Assembly: GCF_963676065.1 (NCBI RefSeq) | Contig: NZ_OY780933.1 | Location: 2,396,122 to 2,460,121, forward strand | DNA from: Maridesulfovibrio sp. | Lineage (GTDB): Bacteria > Desulfobacterota > Desulfovibrionia > Desulfovibrionales > Desulfovibrionaceae | Direction of reading: 5' to 3' | DNA: 64,000 nt | Shown here: positions 7,287 to 15,714 of the stretch, piece after piece | Layout: every line of letters starts with the position of its first letter | Position numbering within the stretch: position 1 is the stretch's first letter | Program-made: the position numbers and the translations under genes | The notes under the pieces: model-generated | Told to the model about the DNA's origin: nothing | What the model saw: the letters and a program-made list of their open reading frames with translations, nothing else | Database searches by the model: none

Positions 7287-9776
7287 ATGGTTGGATTAGT
7301 AATTGTTTCGCACAGCCAGACGCTGGCGCAGGGTGTTTTGGAACTGGCTGAGCAGATGACCCGTGGTTCCGTGGTTATGGAAGCGGCCGGCGGAATTGAC
7401 GATCCCGACAATCCCATCGGTACCGATCCCATGAAAGTCATGATGGCCATTGAGTCCGTTGCAGCGCAGTCCGAAGACGGTGTGCTGATTATCATGGATC
7501 TTGGAAGCGCGTTGATGAGCGCTGAAACAGCACTCGACTTCCTGCCCGACGAGGTGAAGGAAAAAGTACTGCTTTGTTCCGCTCCCATAGTGGAAGGGAC
7601 CATGGCGGCAGCTGTACAGGCTTCTGTGGGGGCTTCTTTGAAAGAGGTGAGTGCCGAGGCCGGCGCTGCTCTTAATGTAAAGATTGAGCAACTGGCACCG
7701 ATTACCGGGGAGTCTGTTGCACCGGCAGTTGCTGTTGAATTGGAAGAATCTGAAGGCGAAGAAATCAGCGTAGAACTCTTGGTTCTTAACAAAATGGGTC
7801 TTCATGCCCGTCCAGCCGCGAACCTTGTTGCCGAGGCCGGTAAATTTCAATCAGCTATACGAATTCATAAAGACGGCAAAAGCGCTTCTGCTAAAAGCAT
7901 CAACCAGGTGGCTCTTCTGTCAGTTAAGAATGGTGAAACCATCACCGTTATCTCTACCGGTCCTGATTCCTCGCAGGCGATTGAAGCAATTATAGCATTG
8001 CATGCTGATAATTTCGGTGAACGTGAAGAAGATGTGGTCGAAGCAATTAAGGTTGTCCCGTCTTGTCAGGTCGGCGGAGAAGGATTTGTCACCGGTGCTC
8101 CTGCATCCTCCGGTTACGCGGTCGGCCCGGTTTATGCCCATCTTGCAAGTCTGCCGGAGGTGGAGAAATCCTCGGTCTCTGATATAGAGAACGAAATTAA
8201 ACGGCTCGATCAGGCAATTGATCGCGCTATTGCGGATCTTCATGATTTGCAGCGTGATACAGAGAAAACCGCGGGCAAAGCAAATGCCGCCATTTTCGAG
8301 GTGCACGGACTTATCCTCGCTGATAAGGATATGCGCGACAAAGCTGCATCAATTATTTCTGACGAAAAGGTTAATGCCGATTTTGCATGGTTGCAGGTTA
8401 TTAATAACATGGCCGAGCAATACCGTGAATTGAGTGACGAGTATATGCAGGCTCGCGCTGCTGATATTATGGATTGCGGTGGGCGAGTGCTGAGAGTTCT
8501 GACCGGAGCGGAAGAACAGGGAATCACACTTGAACGTGATTCAATTATCGTAGCTCACGATCTTACTCCTTCCGATGTCGCCGGTATGGACCCGGAAAGG
8601 GTTCTCGGTATTGTTACTGAAATAGGCGGGGCTACTTCCCATGCCGCTATTCTCTCCCGCTCCATGGGGATTCCGGCTGTAATCGGCACTGGTGATTGTT
8701 TTCAGCAGATCGCTAATGGACAGATTATCGCTTTGGACGGTTTTGCCGGTACGGTCTGGACTGCTCCGGATCGGACAAAGCTGGATGAAATTTCCGTTAA
8801 GCGTGATAAATGGGTGACCGAACGCGAACAAGCCAAGGCTAAAGGCGCCGCACCAGCTAAGACCGTAGACGGAACAGAAATAATGGTAATGGGTAATATC
8901 GGTACCCCCGCTGATGCCCCCCGTGTACTGGAATACGGTGCTGAAGGAGTGGGGCTGTTCCGGACCGAATTCCTTTTTCAGGATCGTGATCAGGAACCGG
9001 ATGAACAGGAGCAGTTTAAAGCTTACACTGAAGCTGCCAAGGCCATGAAAGGTAATCCGGTCATCATCCGTACGCTCGATATCGGCGGTGATAAGCCCGT
9101 AAAATATCTTGATACTCCGGTCGAGGAAAATCCTTTTCTCGGTGAACGCGGAGTCCGTTTCTGCATGGCCCGGCCGGAACTTTTTCGCACTCAGTTGCGT
9201 GCTTTGCTGCGTGCCGCCAGCGAGGAAAATATCTTGATCATGTTCCCAATGATTTCCGGGGTTGAAGAACTTGAAGGTGTGCTGGCGTTTCAGGAAGAGG
9301 TCCGCCAAGGGCTTTTATCTGAAGGCGTTAAAGTTGCTGATAAGATTAAGACCGGAATTATGATCGAAGTTCCTTCCGCTGTTGCCGAGGCTGAAAAGCT
9401 CGGAAAAATTTGCGATTTCTTCAGCATCGGTACCAACGACCTGACTCAGTATGTAATGGCTGCGGACCGTGGTAATAAATCAGTGGCCAAAATCTGCGAC
9501 AGCCTTAATCCTGCTGTTTTGCGCATGGTCAAAATGACCTGTGAAGCTGCTGCTGCTAATAAAATCGAAGTCGGCATGTGCGGTGAACTGGCCGGTAATC
9601 CAAGTGCCTCCGCGCTGCTGCTGGGTCTCGGACTGGACGAACTTAGCATGAGCGGTCCTTCCATACCCGAGGTAAAGGAGGCCATTCGCGCAGTATCTAT
9701 GGAAGATTGTCGCGCTTTGGCTGAAAAGGCATTGGCTGTTAAATCCGGAGACGAGGTTCGTGAATTGTTGAAATAG
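7287..9776 (+). CDS. dhaM: DhaM-HPr-Enzyme I fusion, phosphoryl donor for dihydroxyacetone kinase
   Basis: An 829-residue cytoplasmic three-domain phosphorelay. Residues 1-130 are the EIIA-DhaM domain (VIVSHSQTLAQG, phospho-His at 9). After an acidic linker, residues 160-250 are HPr (MGLHARPAAN, His 173). Residues 266-829 are Enzyme I, with the swivelling domain GGATSHAAILSRS (His 452) and a complete PEP-binding TIM barrel, including FRTEFLF, GTNDLTQYVMAADRGN and CGELAGNP near the end. E. coli DhaM carries only a truncated Enzyme I, so this version should move phosphate from PEP to DhaL on its own. Start at 7287, with GGAGG at 7273-7277 supplied by the end of the upstream repeat element. It ends at a strong terminator shared with the convergent permease. 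Confidence 0.95.
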   Translation: MVGLVIVSHSQTLAQGVLELAEQMTRGSVVMEAAGGIDDPDNPIGTDPMKVMMAIESVAAQSEDGVLIIMDLGSALMSAETALDFLPDEVKEKVLLCSAPIVEGTMAAAVQASVGASLKEVSAEAGAALNVKIEQLAPITGESVAPAVAVELEESEGEEISVELLVLNKMGLHARPAANLVAEAGKFQSAIRIHKDGKSASAKSINQVALLSVKNGETITVISTGPDSSQAIEAIIALHADNFGEREEDVVEAIKVVPSCQVGGEGFVTGAPASSGYAVGPVYAHLASLPEVEKSSVSDIENEIKRLDQAIDRAIADLHDLQRDTEKTAGKANAAIFEVHGLILADKDMRDKAASIISDEKVNADFAWLQVINNMAEQYRELSDEYMQARAADIMDCGGRVLRVLTGAEEQGITLERDSIIVAHDLTPSDVAGMDPERVLGIVTEIGGATSHAAILSRSMGIPAVIGTGDCFQQIANGQIIALDGFAGTVWTAPDRTKLDEISVKRDKWVTEREQAKAKGAAPAKTVDGTEIMVMGNIGTPADAPRVLEYGAEGVGLFRTEFLFQDRDQEPDEQEQFKAYTEAAKAMKGNPVIIRTLDIGGDKPVKYLDTPVEENPFLGERGVRFCMARPELFRTQLRALLRAASEENILIMFPMISGVEELEGVLAFQEEVRQGLLSEGVKVADKIKTGIMIEVPSAVAEAEKLGKICDFFSIGTNDLTQYVMAADRGNKSVAKICDSLNPAVLRMVKMTCEAAAANKIEVGMCGELAGNPSASALLLGLGLDELSMSGPSIPEVKEAIRAVSMEDCRALAEKALAVKSGDEVRELLK

Positions 9777-9796
9777 ACTTCTTAAATTATAGATAA

Positions 9797-9850
9797 AAAA
9801 TACCCCCGGACGATCATTGCGCTATGCAGATTGTCCGGGGGTATTTTATT
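9797..9850. terminator. Bidirectional terminator between dhaM and the APC permease
   Basis: Perfect 15-bp arms (9797-9811 with 9833-9847, AAAATACCCCCGGAC and its complement) with A/T tracts on both sides, between converging genes. Confidence 0.93.
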
Positions 9851-9870
9851 TTATGTTAATGATGGAGTCT

Positions 9871-11322
9871 CTATTTATCCTGCTTCCAGTTCGGTTTTTT
9901 CATGGAGTTGATTAACAGCGGCAGGCCCACAAAAACCACCATGCCAGCTGCAACAAGGGCAACATACAGGGCCGGGTTGCCTACTTTTAAATTTGTGGGC
10001 GGGAAGAATCCGACAACTAAAGCAAAGCTTACGCCAATCAGACCGAGTCCCGCTACTGTGCACAGGCCGACAAGGCCGCCGGGTACTTTGTATGTTCTGG
10101 GCAGGTCGGGCCGGGTATAGCGCAGTTTTATGGCCGAAGCGTACATCAATATGTACATGACCAGATAGAGGGTTACGGTCATGGCTGAAATCATGAAGAA
10201 AGCCACGCTTACGTTATCCATAATGAAGTAAAGGCCCGCGAGCAGGCTTACAATTACGGCCTGAACCATGAGGATATTTATGGGCATACCGTTCTTGTTG
10301 GTTTTAGCAAGAATGGGCGGTAGTTCGCCCTGTGCTGCGGTATGGAGAAGTCCCCGGCTGGGACCACTGATCCATGACATAACTCCGCCGATGGCCCCGA
10401 AGGCAACGAGAAGTCCTATCACCGGAGTCATGAAACTGAGGTTGAATTTTGCGAGCAGCATTTCGAAAGCCTGCATTAGCCCTGCGGTCAAACTAATTTC
10501 GCTGGCTGGAATTACAGCTGCAACGGAAAGTGAACCAAGAGTGAAGAGCAGGAAAATTATTGCTGCTGCCAGAAACATTGATTCCGGAAATTGTTTACCA
10601 GGATCTTCCAGCTCATTTGCATGCACTGCATGGACCTCCACCCCGGCGAAAAGAAGTATGATACCGGCGAGAAAAGCGACACTACCCAGCCCGGTTATGC
10701 TGGGGAATAATCTGGCGTGAGGCAGCTCTCCGGCTGCTTTTTCCGCAATCTCGACCGCGGCTGGAACCTGCATGAATTCCAGCGGATTACCCATATTTAC
10801 CCACAGCAACCCAAGTATGATGACCAGCAGCCCCGGAAGCATTGTTCCCAGCAGGACTCCGTATTTGGTTACCTTGCTGACCATATCTGTCCCGGCGAGG
10901 GTGATGAAAGTTGCGCCCCAGTAAGCGATTAGAATAACCGAACCGGTGTATATGCCGCTGTTAGCCAAAGCGGGGTCCATGAAGAGATAGGCCAGAGCCC
11001 CGGCCCCGAAGCCCAGCACTGTCGGGTACCAGACAACGTTTTGAATCCACTGTAGCCAGATTGCCGTAAAACCCCATCTGGACCCGAAAGCTGCTTTAAC
11101 CCACGTGTAAACTCCGCCGGATTCCTTGGAAAAAGCCCCGCCTAGTTCTGCGGCTACCAGTGATGCAGGGATAAGGAAGATCAGAGTGGAAAAGAGGATA
11201 TAAAAGATCATGGAAAGACCTTCCCGTGCCATCATGGGCAGGCCACGCAAGCTGCATACCGCAGCAACGGTCATCATTGATAGGGTGAAAACCGAAAGCT
11301 TTTTTTTCACGGAATTTGACAT
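9871..11322 (-). CDS. APC-superfamily amino acid permease, GadC/AGT-like
   Basis: A 483-residue inner-membrane transporter with about 12 hydrophobic segments. The N-terminal unwound-helix region (AAVCSLRGLPMMAREGLSM) and the SKESGGVYTWVKAAFG segment fit the amino acid/polyamine/organocation superfamily, closest in feel to the glutamate:GABA antiporter subgroup. The GVEVHAVHANELEDPGKQFP segment is the characteristic mid-protein TM6-TM7 loop. There is no C-terminal regulatory plug as long as that of E. coli GadC. A good AAGGAAAG precedes the ATG. It stands alone between terminators; no decarboxylase is adjacent, so the substrate cannot be fixed. Confidence 0.88.
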   Translation of the reverse strand: MSNSVKKKLSVFTLSMMTVAAVCSLRGLPMMAREGLSMIFYILFSTLIFLIPASLVAAELGGAFSKESGGVYTWVKAAFGSRWGFTAIWLQWIQNVVWYPTVLGFGAGALAYLFMDPALANSGIYTGSVILIAYWGATFITLAGTDMVSKVTKYGVLLGTMLPGLLVIILGLLWVNMGNPLEFMQVPAAVEIAEKAAGELPHARLFPSITGLGSVAFLAGIILLFAGVEVHAVHANELEDPGKQFPESMFLAAAIIFLLFTLGSLSVAAVIPASEISLTAGLMQAFEMLLAKFNLSFMTPVIGLLVAFGAIGGVMSWISGPSRGLLHTAAQGELPPILAKTNKNGMPINILMVQAVIVSLLAGLYFIMDNVSVAFFMISAMTVTLYLVMYILMYASAIKLRYTRPDLPRTYKVPGGLVGLCTVAGLGLIGVSFALVVGFFPPTNLKVGNPALYVALVAAGMVVFVGLPLLINSMKKPNWKQDK

Positions 11323-11451
11323 AGGCTTCTTTCCTTATCCTGTCTTGGTGGGGCAGGCATTATAAAAGTTAATAACACTTTAAAAAAGTAAAGGACCGGT
11401 AGGAAAATTTCAACCGAATAGAAGAGTATCCTATGCTAATTCCGTTAATTT

Positions 11452-12072
11452 TTAAATACTAATTGCTTTTTGGGCCAGATTCCATGCAACCGCCCACATA
11501 GTTAGACATACCGCACTGTCCAGTACCCGCCATGTGAAAGGTTTTTTAAATAATGGAGCGAGTGCCCGGCCTCCGAACCCAAGGGTATAAAACCAGACAA
11601 AGGATGCGGAGATGGCTCCCAGCCCGAAAACATAGCGTTCCATGCCTTCATACTGTCCGCTCAGCGAACCTAGCATGACAACCGTATCAAGATATACATG
11701 AGGATTGAGCAGTGTGATGGTCAGAGTCAGCAGAATAACCGGCTTTAATTCGGTTACGGTAGTTTTTTCTGTTTCAAGTTTTTCACTTTTAAATGCTGAC
11801 CGGAACGATCCGAATCCATACCATGCAAGAAAAAGAGTTCCGCCCCATGCCGCAGGCTTCAGCAGCATAGGATTGGAGGCTATAAGCTGACCGGTTCCTA
11901 AGACGCCTAAGCTGATCAAGAATGCGTCACACAGCGCGCAGACCAGGCAAATACTGAGATGATGATTCTTTTTGATACTTTGTGTTAGCACAAAAGCGTT
12001 TTGTGCCCCGATAGCGATAATTAATCCTGCCCCGGTTCCAAATCCCTGAATATATGGAATAATAGATGACAT
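11452..12072 (-). CDS. argO: LysE/ArgO-family basic amino acid exporter
   Basis: A 206-residue inner-membrane protein with six hydrophobic segments, of the LysE/ArgO branch of the LysE superfamily, which exports arginine and lysine. Seen: GFGTGAGLIIAIGAQNAFVLTQ at the N-terminus and TLTLLNPHVYLDTVVMLGS in the middle, both family signatures (GAQNAF and NPHVYLD). The start has a strong SD, AAGGAGG. It is divergent from an ArgP/LysG-type LysR regulator 98 bases away, the classic arrangement in which the regulator activates the exporter when basic amino acids accumulate. Whether lysine, arginine or both are exported cannot be told from sequence. Confidence 0.92.
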   Translation of the reverse strand: MSSIIPYIQGFGTGAGLIIAIGAQNAFVLTQSIKKNHHLSICLVCALCDAFLISLGVLGTGQLIASNPMLLKPAAWGGTLFLAWYGFGSFRSAFKSEKLETEKTTVTELKPVILLTLTITLLNPHVYLDTVVMLGSLSGQYEGMERYVFGLGAISASFVWFYTLGFGGRALAPLFKKPFTWRVLDSAVCLTMWAVAWNLAQKAISI

Positions 12073-12146
12073 GTTTTCCTCCTTGTTGTTTCTCAGGAAC
12101 CTAGGGCGTTAGTTAAAATAAGTAAAATTAAATATTTTCATTTGTC

Positions 12147-12161
12147 ATAAGTTTAACTTAT
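12147..12161. promoter_or_regulatory. Palindromic LysR-type site between argO and argP
   Basis: ATAAGTT-T-AACTTAT, perfect 7-bp arms, contains the T-N11-A signature of LysR-type regulators. It lies just upstream of argP and within the argO control region, so it is a candidate ArgP autoregulatory/activation site. Confidence 0.6.
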
Positions 12162-12170
12162 ACTAAGCTC

Positions 12171-13052
12171 ATGTTCGATAATATCTTTTTGGAAGCATTG
12201 GCAGCGGTGGTGGAGGAAGGCAGTTTCGATAAGGCTGCATTAAAACTTAATATTTCACAGTCCGCAGTATCTCAGCGCATACGCAGTTTTGAAGAGCAAC
12301 TCGGAAGAGTTCTTGTGGTACGCAAAACACCACCAGAACCAACTGAAGACGGACGCAAGTTAATAAAGCATTTGCACACCATAAAATTACTGGAGCATGA
12401 GCTTAAGGATTCCATGGGGCTTAATCCGAAGGGAGAATTTGTTACGCTTCCCGTGGGAGTTAATGCGGATAGCCTTGCTTATTGGTTCCTAGATGCACTT
12501 GAACCCTTTTTAAAAAAACATAAAGTGCTGCTCGATATTTATGTGGACGATGAAAATCAGACTCATGAAATGCTCCGCCGCGGTGAGGTGGTCGGCTGCA
12601 TAAGTACCGGATCGAAGCCGGTTAAAGGGTGCCGCTGTGATTATCTGGCCACTTTTGATTATCTGTGCCTGAGTTCGCCGGAATATAATGATAGATGGTT
12701 CCGTGATGGTTTTAATGCCGATGCTGTCGCCTTGGCCCCTGCAGCTGTTTTTAACCGCAAAGACGAAACCCAGTCCCGAATGCTGGAGAAAGTTTTTCCC
12801 GGAGAGATCGTTAGGCATCCGATTTTTTATGTCCCTTCAACGGAATCTTTTGCAGATGTGCTTTGTCGGGGCTTGGCTTATGGCATGGTTCCAGAATTTC
12901 AGGCTCAACCGGAACTTGATTCCGGTCGTTTGATAGAGGTTGTAGAAGAGGGCAGAGTGCCTGTTTCGCTTTATTGGCATTCATGGAATGTCGAAACAAA
13001 ATTACTCGATTTGATGCGCAGAGAGCTTGTTGATTTTTTTACAAAAAAATAG
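12171..13052 (+). CDS. argP: LysR-family regulator, ArgP (IciA/LysG) type
   Basis: A 293-residue LysR-type transcriptional regulator. Residues 1-60 form the winged helix-turn-helix (FLEALAAVVEEGSFDKAALKLN, SQSAVSQRIRSFEEQLG), and the remainder the periplasmic-binding-protein-like effector domain. The motif VVRKTPPEPTEDGRKL after the HTH is diagnostic of the ArgP/LysG subgroup. It is divergent from the basic amino acid exporter, which it should activate in response to lysine or arginine. A perfect palindrome lies 10-24 bases before its start. The SD is weak, which suits low-level regulator expression. Confidence 0.92.
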   Translation: MFDNIFLEALAAVVEEGSFDKAALKLNISQSAVSQRIRSFEEQLGRVLVVRKTPPEPTEDGRKLIKHLHTIKLLEHELKDSMGLNPKGEFVTLPVGVNADSLAYWFLDALEPFLKKHKVLLDIYVDDENQTHEMLRRGEVVGCISTGSKPVKGCRCDYLATFDYLCLSSPEYNDRWFRDGFNADAVALAPAAVFNRKDETQSRMLEKVFPGEIVRHPIFYVPSTESFADVLCRGLAYGMVPEFQAQPELDSGRLIEVVEEGRVPVSLYWHSWNVETKLLDLMRRELVDFFTKK

Positions 13053-13108
13053 AAATAGATTTTATCATAGGAAAAAGTGGTCTGTTTTGATTTATTTTAT
13101 TTTTTAAG

Positions 13109-13137
13109 TTGACATCCCTTGGGTGTAGCTGTAGTTC
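13109..13137 (+). promoter_or_regulatory. Promoter of initiator tRNA copy 2
   Basis: TTGACA at 13109-13114, 17-base spacer, TAGTTC at 13132-13137. Same architecture and distance to the tRNA as copies 1 and 3. Confidence 0.7.
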
Positions 13138-13152
13138 TTCTCTTCTCAGTGA

Positions 13153-13229
<77 letters not shown>

Positions 13230-13378
13230 CCGAATTTTTCGGTCATGGCGGAAATTAAGGTGCGAAAGGCTAAAACTTTTAAGTGTGTGTCTTTTGTCTG
13301 AGTGTCGGAAGCTGGTGTTCAAAACCGATTTAACTTCCGATAATATTTGAAATAATTCGCATTAAGTCGTTCTTTTGA

Positions 13379-13407
13379 TTGACAGCGGATACCGGAGCAT
13401 GTAGACA
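13379..13407 (+). promoter_or_regulatory. Promoter of initiator tRNA copy 3
   Basis: TTGACA at 13379-13384, 17-base spacer, TAGACA at 13402-13407, positioned as in the other two copies. Confidence 0.72.
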
Positions 13408-13421
13408 TGCTCTTACATTGA

Positions 13422-13498
<77 letters not shown>

Positions 13499-13512
13499 TT
13501 ATGATTCATCAA

Positions 13513-13544
13513 AAGCCCAACCTTAAAGGTTGGGCTTTTTTTTG
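13513..13544 (+). terminator. Terminator after tRNA-fMet copy 3
   Basis: Perfect 12-bp stem (13513-13524 with 13526-13537) and a run of eight or more T. Nearly the same hairpin follows copy 1. Confidence 0.92.
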
Positions 13545-13957
13545 TCCTTGTTCCGCCTATCTTATCTGGGTCACGCTGAAAAAGGGGCTCAAGCCCGGAT
13601 AGACCATATTTCCAGCCGCGTTTTTATTCCTCGTCTACCCACACAAAACAGATTTTGTTACCTTCCCGTTTCCTTATCTCTTCATATTTACCATATTTTT
13701 TTCACTATTCAGGTTGCTTATGATATCTGCGTTAAAATTAATGTTAGTAATTCAGTGTGTTAGAGTAAGTTCTTGAGATTTTGGGATAAAACAAAAAAGT
13801 TTCAAATTAATTTATTTTGACACTAAACACAGCTGAAAAACTGTGTTAAGGGGTAGGTATCTGTCTATGACAAGTTGAGCACTGTGGTTATGGTGTTTTC
13901 AACAGTACGTATTGATTTTATTACTGTTTTTCAATTTGTAATGCGGGAAGGTAAGTT
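13545..13957 (+). promoter_or_regulatory. Non-coding region before the DUF4301 gene, with inverted repeat
   Basis: About 410 bases in which I see no credible gene. A TTGACA at 13818-13823 is overlapped on its downstream side by an inverted repeat AACACAG (13826-13832) / CTGTGTT (13841-13847), an operator-like arrangement. GGAAGG just before 13958 is the RBS of the next gene. Confidence 0.35.
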
Positions 13958-15493
13958 ATGGTTACTGAAAGTGAACTTCGCGAAATTGAGAATGGTTTAG
14001 CTGATATTATTGATGAGGGAACTTCTGCTTCAGCTTTGGCAAAGCAGGTTGAACGCTTTAAAAACGGTTTTCCTCCCACTCGTCTTGAGCGGGCCTGTAC
14101 TTTGAATGATGGCATTTACCGGATACAAGCTGATGATAAGGATGAATTGCTGGGTTGTTTTGAAGAGGCCGCTAACGAAGGTCGTTTCAGCCGTTTTGTG
14201 CCGGCTTCCGGTGCTGCAACACGAATGTTCAAGCATCTTCTGGCAAAACTGAATGGCGAAGAGCTTGCCGAAAATGAACAGGAGATGGTTCAGACTTTCA
14301 TGGATTTGCTCCCGGTCTTTCCTTTTTACGAAGACCTGAAAAATGCCATGCAGAAAGGTGGGGCAAATCTGGAAGATGCTTTTGCAAACCAGGATTACAA
14401 TCTCATTCTGGAATATCTGCTTACTGAAACGGGCCTTAACTACGCTTCGTTGCCTAAGGGGCTAATTCCGTTTCATAATTATGCTGATGGATACCGTACT
14501 CCCTTTGCAGAGCATATTGCCGAGTCTGAAGCGCATATCAAAGATCGTCGGGGCATGGTAAAGTTGCATTTTACTGTCTCTCCGGAACATGAACAGAATA
14601 TTCGAGAACATGTTGAAGAAGTTCTCGCGCAGTTTCCTGACAGCCGTTTTGATATTGAATTTTCTCAGCAGAGCAAAAGTTCCGATACTGTCGCAGTGGA
14701 TATGAATAACGAGGTCTTTCGTACCGGTTCAGGTAAAATTCTGTTCAGGCCTGCCGGTCACGGTGCTTTGTTGGACAATCTGCACAAGCTGCGCGGTGAT
14801 CTGGTTTTCGTGAAAAACATTGATAATGTAGTTCCTGACACCGCAAAGGATACTACTCTCGAATACAAAAAACTGCTCGGGGGACTGCTGGTCAAGATTC
14901 AAGAGCAGGTCTTTGAATGTCTCAACATGCTCGAAAATCATAATTGCAGTGAGTTTGAAGTAGCCGCAGTCTCTATATTTGCAATCTCCCATTTGTCCAT
15001 ACATTTGCCGGATGATTTCGGACAGATGAGCCTTGAGGAGAAGATCAGCCTGTTGAGGGTCAGGTTATCCAAGCCGATTCGAGTTTGCGGAATGGTAAAG
15101 AACGAGGGCGAACCCGGAGGTGGACCTTTCTGGGTTAAAGGTCCGGGCGGTTCTGTTACTCCTCAGATAGTAGAAAAGAGTCAGGTTGATATGAATGACG
15201 TCGATCAGGTTGATATTGTGAAGTCAGCCACCCATTTCAACCCTGTCGATCTTGTTTGCGGAATGAGGAACCACCGGGGCGAGTGGTATGCGCTCAAAAA
15301 TTTTACTGATCCTGATACCGGATTCATTTCCGTAAAATCCCGGAACGGTCGTAAGCTTAAAGCTATGGAGCTCCCGGGCTTGTGGAATGGATCTATGGCC
15401 GACTGGATTACTTTTTTTGTGGAAGTACCGCTAAGTACTTTTTCGCCAGTGAAAACAGTAAATGACCTTTTGAAGGAAGAGCATCGTTACTAA
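13958..15493 (+). CDS. DUF4301 family protein
   Basis: A 511-residue soluble protein that I recognise as DUF4301. The diagnostic N-terminal motif FVPASGAATRMFKHLL (about residue 85) resembles the nucleotide-binding loop of nucleotidyltransferases (GxGxGTRM). Further conserved blocks are FHNYADGYRTPFAEH, the RPAGHGALLDNL segment, KNIDNVVPD, and CGMVKNEGEPGGGPFW near the C-terminus. From these motifs a sugar-nucleotide pyrophosphorylase-like fold is plausible, but no reaction has been established as far as I know. The RBS GGAAGG precedes the ATG. It is transcribed alone, between an operator-like repeat and a terminator, so context gives no function. Confidence 0.85.
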   Translation: MVTESELREIENGLADIIDEGTSASALAKQVERFKNGFPPTRLERACTLNDGIYRIQADDKDELLGCFEEAANEGRFSRFVPASGAATRMFKHLLAKLNGEELAENEQEMVQTFMDLLPVFPFYEDLKNAMQKGGANLEDAFANQDYNLILEYLLTETGLNYASLPKGLIPFHNYADGYRTPFAEHIAESEAHIKDRRGMVKLHFTVSPEHEQNIREHVEEVLAQFPDSRFDIEFSQQSKSSDTVAVDMNNEVFRTGSGKILFRPAGHGALLDNLHKLRGDLVFVKNIDNVVPDTAKDTTLEYKKLLGGLLVKIQEQVFECLNMLENHNCSEFEVAAVSIFAISHLSIHLPDDFGQMSLEEKISLLRVRLSKPIRVCGMVKNEGEPGGGPFWVKGPGGSVTPQIVEKSQVDMNDVDQVDIVKSATHFNPVDLVCGMRNHRGEWYALKNFTDPDTGFISVKSRNGRKLKAMELPGLWNGSMADWITFFVEVPLSTFSPVKTVNDLLKEEHRY

Positions 15494-15521
15494 TAAATAA
15501 TTATAACTTAATTTTGGAAAT

Positions 15522-15560
15522 AGGTTGTTCACGTCATCGGCATGGACAGCCTTTTTTTTG
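15522..15560 (+). terminator. Terminator after the DUF4301 gene
   Basis: Stem AGGTTGTTCACG (15522-15533) with CATGGACAGCCT (15541-15552), with wobbles, followed by eight T. Confidence 0.8.
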
Positions 15561-15670
15561 CTGTAGTCGAAATGTTCAGGTGAAAGCGGTACTATAAAGC
15601 CAGTTTTGCTTTTCTTGTGTTGCGGCATTGTAAGTTTTTGTGTTATCGTCTGATATGCTTGATAAAATCA

Positions 15671-15688
15671 TTTAAGTCATAACTTAAA
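15671..15688. promoter_or_regulatory. Perfect palindrome before the alcohol dehydrogenase
   Basis: TTTAAGT-CATA-ACTTAAA, an 18-base palindrome 26 bases upstream of the ATG with no T-run after it. It is likely an operator rather than a terminator. Confidence 0.45.
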
Positions 15689-15714
15689 ATTCCTTTCTGA
15701 GCGGGGATAGGAGA

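Noticed and set aside
13530..13763. Open frame of 77 codons after tRNA-fMet copy 3
   Set aside because: Begins within the tRNA terminator T-run, no RBS, no recognisable motif.
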